36,384 nt of DNA from contig NZ_CALKZP010000016.1 in assembly GCF_938002845.1 (NCBI RefSeq), positions 1-36,384 on the forward strand, in the 5' to 3' direction. How positions within the stretch are numbered: position 1 is the first letter of the stretch; each line of letters begins with the position of its first letter. This document shows, in pieces, positions 33,485-36,384 of the stretch. Position numbers and translations under genes: made by a program. The notes below the pieces were generated by a model that was not told the DNA's origin, did not search any database, and saw only the letters and a list, made by a program, of their open reading frames with translations. This stretch comes from an uncultured Campylobacter sp. (GTDB taxonomy: Bacteria; Campylobacterota; Campylobacteria; Campylobacterales; Campylobacteraceae).

Positions 33485-34126
33485 TTATATTTGCGCTAAA
33501 TTTCGGTTATTTAGACGATAAACTTTGCAGCATTTTTGCGCTAAATTCTCATCGTGGGTCACAAGCACGAGTGCGCCGCGGCTGGATTTTACGTAATCAA
33601 AGATCACACTCATGACCTCGTTTGCGGTATCCTTATCTAAATTTCCAGTAGGCTCGTCGGCAAAGATTATGCGCGGCTTTTTGCAAAGTATACGGGCGAT
33701 GCTCACGCGTTGCTGCTGCCCGCCGCTAAGCTCGCCCACGCCTTGCTTTAAAGTATGTTCGATCTGAAGCTTTTTTAAAATTTCATCATCTATCGCATTA
33801 TTCGTAAGTTTGGCGGCGAGTTCGATATTTTCGCCAGAGGAAAAGCCCTTAAAAAGGTAGTGGGATTGAAATATAATACCGAAGTCGTTGCGGCGGATTT
33901 TAAGTCTCTCATCGGAGCTTAGCTCGTAAATACTGCGCCCGCCGTAAATTACCTCGCCAGAGTTCGGCTTTAAAAGAGTACATAGAATATGAAGCAGGGT
34001 TGATTTGCCGCAGCCGCTAACGCCCAAAATAGCGATACTCTCGCCCTCATGAACGCTTAAGCTTACATTTTCAAAGAGCGTATAATCATACGCGTGAGTA
34101 AGATTTACGCCCTTTAGAAGTTCCAT
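33485..34126 (-). CDS. ABC transporter ATP-binding protein, LolD/MacB type
   Basis: A 213-residue ATPase with Walker A GVSGCGKSTL (39-48), signature LSGGQQQRVSIARIL (about 133-147), Walker B RIIFADEPTGNLD and the switch His in LVTHD. This is the LolD/MacB/FtsE class, which powers lipoprotein release or mechanotransmission across the envelope. The membrane partner is not adjacent. In C. jejuni the same position next to tsf is occupied by Cj1180c (recalled), with fliR following; here fliR is absent and only 57 bases separate it from the acidic-protein gene. It starts 2 bases after the tsf stop. Confidence 0.88.
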   Translation of the reverse strand: MELLKGVNLTHAYDYTLFENVSLSVHEGESIAILGVSGCGKSTLLHILCTLLKPNSGEVIYGGRSIYELSSDERLKIRRNDFGIIFQSHYLFKGFSSGENIELAAKLTNNAIDDEILKKLQIEHTLKQGVGELSGGQQQRVSIARILCKKPRIIFADEPTGNLDKDTANEVMSVIFDYVKSSRGALVLVTHDENLAQKCCKVYRLNNRNLAQI

Positions 34127-34128
34127 AT

Positions 34129-35193
34129 TTAGCCGATTTGAGCCGCTACTTCGGCTGCGAAGTCTTCGCTCTTTTTCTCTAGACCCTCGCCCACTTCGAA
34201 GCGGACGTATTTTACGATCTCGATCTTGCCGCCTAGTTTTTTAGCTTCTTCGTCAATCACCTGCTCGACGGTTTTCTTGTCGTCCATTACATAAAATTGC
34301 CCTAGCAGCGTGAGGCGCTGATCGATCTGAGTATTGTCGGCGATGAAGCGATCGATCTGACCTGGCAAAATTTTATCCCAAATTTTTTCAGGCTTATTTT
34401 GCTTGCGAAGCTCGTCTTTTAAAACTTCGATCTCTTTGGCTAAAATTTCGTCCGTTAGATGCGCGCGCGAGCCGAACTGCGGGATCTTATGAAGGGGCTT
34501 ACCTAAGCGCACAAACTCCTCATTTTCCTTCTCAAACTCGCCTTTAAGAGCCAAGAATTCTTTTTCGATAAAATCGGGGTCAAGCTCTTTATAGCTGATG
34601 ACCTGCGGTTTCATCGCGGCTGCGTGCATGCAGAGATTTTTTATAAGCTCCTTCGCACCCTCCGCAGTTTGCTCGCTGTCGCAAGCTGCTGCGATGATTA
34701 CACCTACGCGGCCGTTTGAATGCAGGTAGCCGTTTACTACGCCGTTTGCACCCGCCTTAATCGTCTCAAATCTTCTAACGACCAAATTTTCGCCGATCGT
34801 AGCGATCTGGCTTTTTAGATGCTCATCGAATTTAACGCCGTCGATGATGCTGGAATTTAGCTCATCAATGCTGCTAATGCCCTTGCTTTGGATATGTAGA
34901 GTAGTATTTTTAACTAAATTTATAAAATTTTGATTTTTAGCCACGAAGTCGGTTTCGGAATTTATCTCGCTTATCGTGGCGATCTTATGATCCGCACCCA
35001 CTTCGACGCTCACTAGACCCTCGCTAGCTAGACGGTCGGCTTTTTTAGCGGCCTTTCCGAGACCCTTCTCGCGAAGCAGATCGACAGCTTTATCCATATC
35101 GCCGTCTGTTTCAACTAAAGCCTTCTTGCAGTCCATCATCCCCGCTCCGGTACTTTCGCGGAGCTCTTTTACCATTTGCGCGCTGATTTCCAT
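34129..35193 (-). CDS. tsf: Elongation factor Ts
   Basis: A 354-residue EF-Ts, the nucleotide exchange factor for EF-Tu. The N-terminal UBA-like domain reads MVKELRESTGAGMMDCKKAL (7-26, first residue M7). The core exchange motif IATISEINSETDFVAKNQNF (71-90) contains the conserved TDFVA. The second half holds the extended region typical of Epsilonproteobacteria, so the length is normal. Its ATG overlaps the rpsB stop codon (TAATG), the standard rpsB-tsf arrangement. Confidence 0.95.
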   Translation of the reverse strand: MEISAQMVKELRESTGAGMMDCKKALVETDGDMDKAVDLLREKGLGKAAKKADRLASEGLVSVEVGADHKIATISEINSETDFVAKNQNFINLVKNTTLHIQSKGISSIDELNSSIIDGVKFDEHLKSQIATIGENLVVRRFETIKAGANGVVNGYLHSNGRVGVIIAAACDSEQTAEGAKELIKNLCMHAAAMKPQVISYKELDPDFIEKEFLALKGEFEKENEEFVRLGKPLHKIPQFGSRAHLTDEILAKEIEVLKDELRKQNKPEKIWDKILPGQIDRFIADNTQIDQRLTLLGQFYVMDDKKTVEQVIDEEAKKLGGKIEIVKYVRFEVGEGLEKKSEDFAAEVAAQIG

Positions 35194-35990
35194 TACTCTT
35201 CGTCCTCGCTTACGTCAAAATCCTCTTCGCTCATCGCCTCGGCTACGACTTCCTCTTTCTCCTCGTCGCTGACGGCTTCGCTCTGCTCGACATCCTCGCT
35301 TGCGTCTTGATCGCGAAGTGCCTTGCCTTCGTTGATCGCCTCAGCCATCTCTTGGCAGAAAAGCTGAACCGAGCGGATCGCATCGTCGTTGCCAGGTATC
35401 GGGAAATCGACTACGTCCGGATCGCAGTTTGTATCCAAAGGCGCGATAACCGGCATTTTTAGGCGGTTAGCTTCCGCTACGGCGATCTTTTCTTTTACAA
35501 CGTCGATGACGAAGATCATATCAGGCAAGCCCTTCATATTGCGAATGCCGCCTAGATAAAGCTCAAGCTTCTCTTTTTTGCGGCGAAGCATTAGCGCCTC
35601 TTTTTTGGTTAGTAAATTTATCGAGCCATCCTCTTCCATGGTCTCGATTACTTCGAGCTTGCGGATCGATTGCTTGATAGTGGAAAAATTCGTTAGCATG
35701 CCGCCTAGCCATCTGTGGCTCACATAAGGCATGCCGCATTTTTCGGCGTACTCTTTTAGCGTCGCGCCAGCTTGTTTTTTGGTGCCTACGAAAAGTATCG
35801 TCTTGCCCTCGGCAGCCGCGTCGCGCACGATATTATAAGTGTAGCGGAAGTAGCGGATAGTTTTTTGTAGATCTATGATATAGATACCTTTTCTCTCGCC
35901 GAAAATGAATTTTTTCATCTTCGGATTCCATCTGCGCGTTTGGTGTCCGAAATGAACGCCGCACTCTAGCAAATCTCTCATTGTTACCAT
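35193..35990 (-). CDS. rpsB: 30S ribosomal protein S2
   Basis: A 265-residue ribosomal protein S2. The family entry is MRDLLECGVHFGHQTRRWNP (4-23), followed by FVGTKKQA, VSHRWLGGMLTNF and the FVIDVVKEKIAVAEA and VIAPLDTNCDPD blocks. The tail from about 225 is very acidic, as in other Campylobacter S2. The start MVTM at 35990 has AAGGAG 7 bases upstream; the second Met is less well placed. First gene of the operon through tsf, ABC, acidic protein, gmk, tatA and argS. Confidence 0.96.
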   Translation of the reverse strand: MVTMRDLLECGVHFGHQTRRWNPKMKKFIFGERKGIYIIDLQKTIRYFRYTYNIVRDAAAEGKTILFVGTKKQAGATLKEYAEKCGMPYVSHRWLGGMLTNFSTIKQSIRKLEVIETMEEDGSINLLTKKEALMLRRKKEKLELYLGGIRNMKGLPDMIFVIDVVKEKIAVAEANRLKMPVIAPLDTNCDPDVVDFPIPGNDDAIRSVQLFCQEMAEAINEGKALRDQDASEDVEQSEAVSDEEKEEVVAEAMSEEDFDVSEDEE

Positions 35991-36005
35991 GAGTTTTCTC
36001 CTTGT

Positions 36006-36093
36006 GGGTTTCCCCGAAATTTAGGTTTCTCCTCCACACCCATTAACATTTGCTTTTAACAAACGCAACCAAATTTTAGGACTGGTGTGTGTG
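36006..36093 (-). promoter_or_regulatory. Structured 5' leader of rpsB
   Basis: The roughly 110-base untranslated leader of rpsB can fold. CACACC (minus strand of 36084-36089) pairs with GGUGUG (36034-36039 region), enclosing a smaller CGUUUG/CAAAUG hairpin (36047-36065). A GGG-GAAA-CCC tetraloop hairpin (36006-36015) sits just before the ribosome-binding site. S2 autoregulates rpsB-tsf through its leader in other bacteria; whether this fold does so is inference. Confidence 0.45.
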
Positions 36094-36106
36094 AATTGAA
36101 GCTTGG

Positions 36107-36112
36107 ATTATA
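36107..36112 (-). promoter_or_regulatory. Sigma70 -10 box of the rpsB operon
   Basis: The minus strand reads TTTTTAAATATAATCC, giving a consensus TATAAT about 117 bases before the rpsB start, preceded by A/T-rich DNA typical of Campylobacter promoters. Confidence 0.7.
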
Positions 36113-36235
36113 TTTAAAAATAACTGAATTAAAGCTAAATTTAATATATTGATCAAGATCGAATAAAGCTTCAATATAAAAAATCAAAAAATAATTTTTT
36201 TATATATTTTTAATCAAATATAACGATTTTTTTGC

Positions 36236-36241
36236 TATAAT
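36236..36241 (+). promoter_or_regulatory. Strong sigma70 -10 box for the terminal gene
   Basis: TTTTTTTGCTATAATCCG matches the Campylobacter extended -10 (TGCTATAAT). It is preceded by periodic T-rich tracts across 36190-36232. About 95 bases of AT-rich leader separate the start site from the ATG at 36342. Confidence 0.75.
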
Positions 36242-36341
36242 CCGAACGTTTTAATACAATGCCGATTACAAACCAAACAACTTGATTCAAAATTTTATTA
36301 AATAAATCAAAATAAAACATATAAACCAAAAGGAGTCCTCA

Positions 36342-36384
36342 ATGGCAGTAACACAAGCGCAAGTAGCACAGCTTTACGTAGCGT
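36342..36384 (+). CDS. Start of a probable DUF4214-type surface/RTX-like protein (partial)
   Basis: Only 14 codons are present, MAVTQAQVAQLYVA, after AGGAG placed 7 bases upstream. This opening resembles the first DUF4214 repeat found at the N-terminus of large secreted or S-layer-like proteins in Campylobacter (a QVxQLYVALFxR pattern). The strong promoter and long leader would suit an abundant surface protein. The assignment rests on a very short stretch. Confidence 0.5.
   Translation, partial: MAVTQAQVAQLYVA

Overview
The window looks like chromosomal DNA of a Campylobacter with unusually high GC (roughly 45-48% in genes). The gene blocks match Epsilonproteobacteria: rpsB-tsf-ABC-acidic protein-gmk-tatA-argS, ilvC-polysaccharide deacetylase-dprA-ruvX, and M23 peptidase/PgbA-like/glcD. 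The flagellar gene fliR, which I recall between the ABC ATPase and the acidic-protein gene in C. jejuni, is absent. That would fit an aflagellate species such as C. gracilis; the species call is inference.

Layout: 1-820 is non-coding with a degenerate repeat array. A TSUP-type exporter follows (821-1582, minus). At 2116-7485 six overlapping minus-strand genes form an operon: TRIC-type channel, argD, a MidA-like methyltransferase, a small protein, rsmD and a TIGR02757-type protein. At 8056-12299 a second minus-strand operon encodes an M23 cell-wall peptidase, MgtE, a Nudix hydrolase and an alpha/beta hydrolase. A divergent pair (PgbA-like secreted protein, glcD) runs on the plus strand to 14542. 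At 15.2-17.0 kb lie an Hcp/Sel1 protein, a decayed gene and an EthD-like protein. At 17.5-21.05 kb is ilvC-deacetylase-dprA-ruvX (minus), with proC divergent. At 22.8-27.0 kb is an accessory stretch of poorly known proteins, including a membrane-protein gene broken at a poly-T tract. A second Hcp/Sel1 gene follows. At 28.7-36.0 kb the translation-related operon runs leftward from a clear promoter and a structured leader. The last 43 bases begin a plus-strand gene, probably a DUF4214-type surface protein.

The most striking signal is window-wide. Gene-poor stretches are packed with the hexamer RAATTY (AAATTT, GAATTT, AAATTC, GAATTC), for example 15 sites in 28381-28680, often as inverted pairs able to form hairpins. 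The same motif fills large low-complexity Asn/Ser/Ala-rich insertions inside otherwise conserved enzymes: RsmD (about 262 extra residues), ProC (about 69), ArgS (about 73) and the polysaccharide deacetylase (about 69). In C. jejuni, methylated RAATTY (CtsM methylase) is the mark required for natural DNA uptake. I therefore propose that RAATTY-bearing repeats have expanded here, perhaps as a self-reinforcing uptake signal, and have colonised intergenic DNA and permissive protein loops. No rRNA, tRNA, CRISPR array or insertion sequence was seen.
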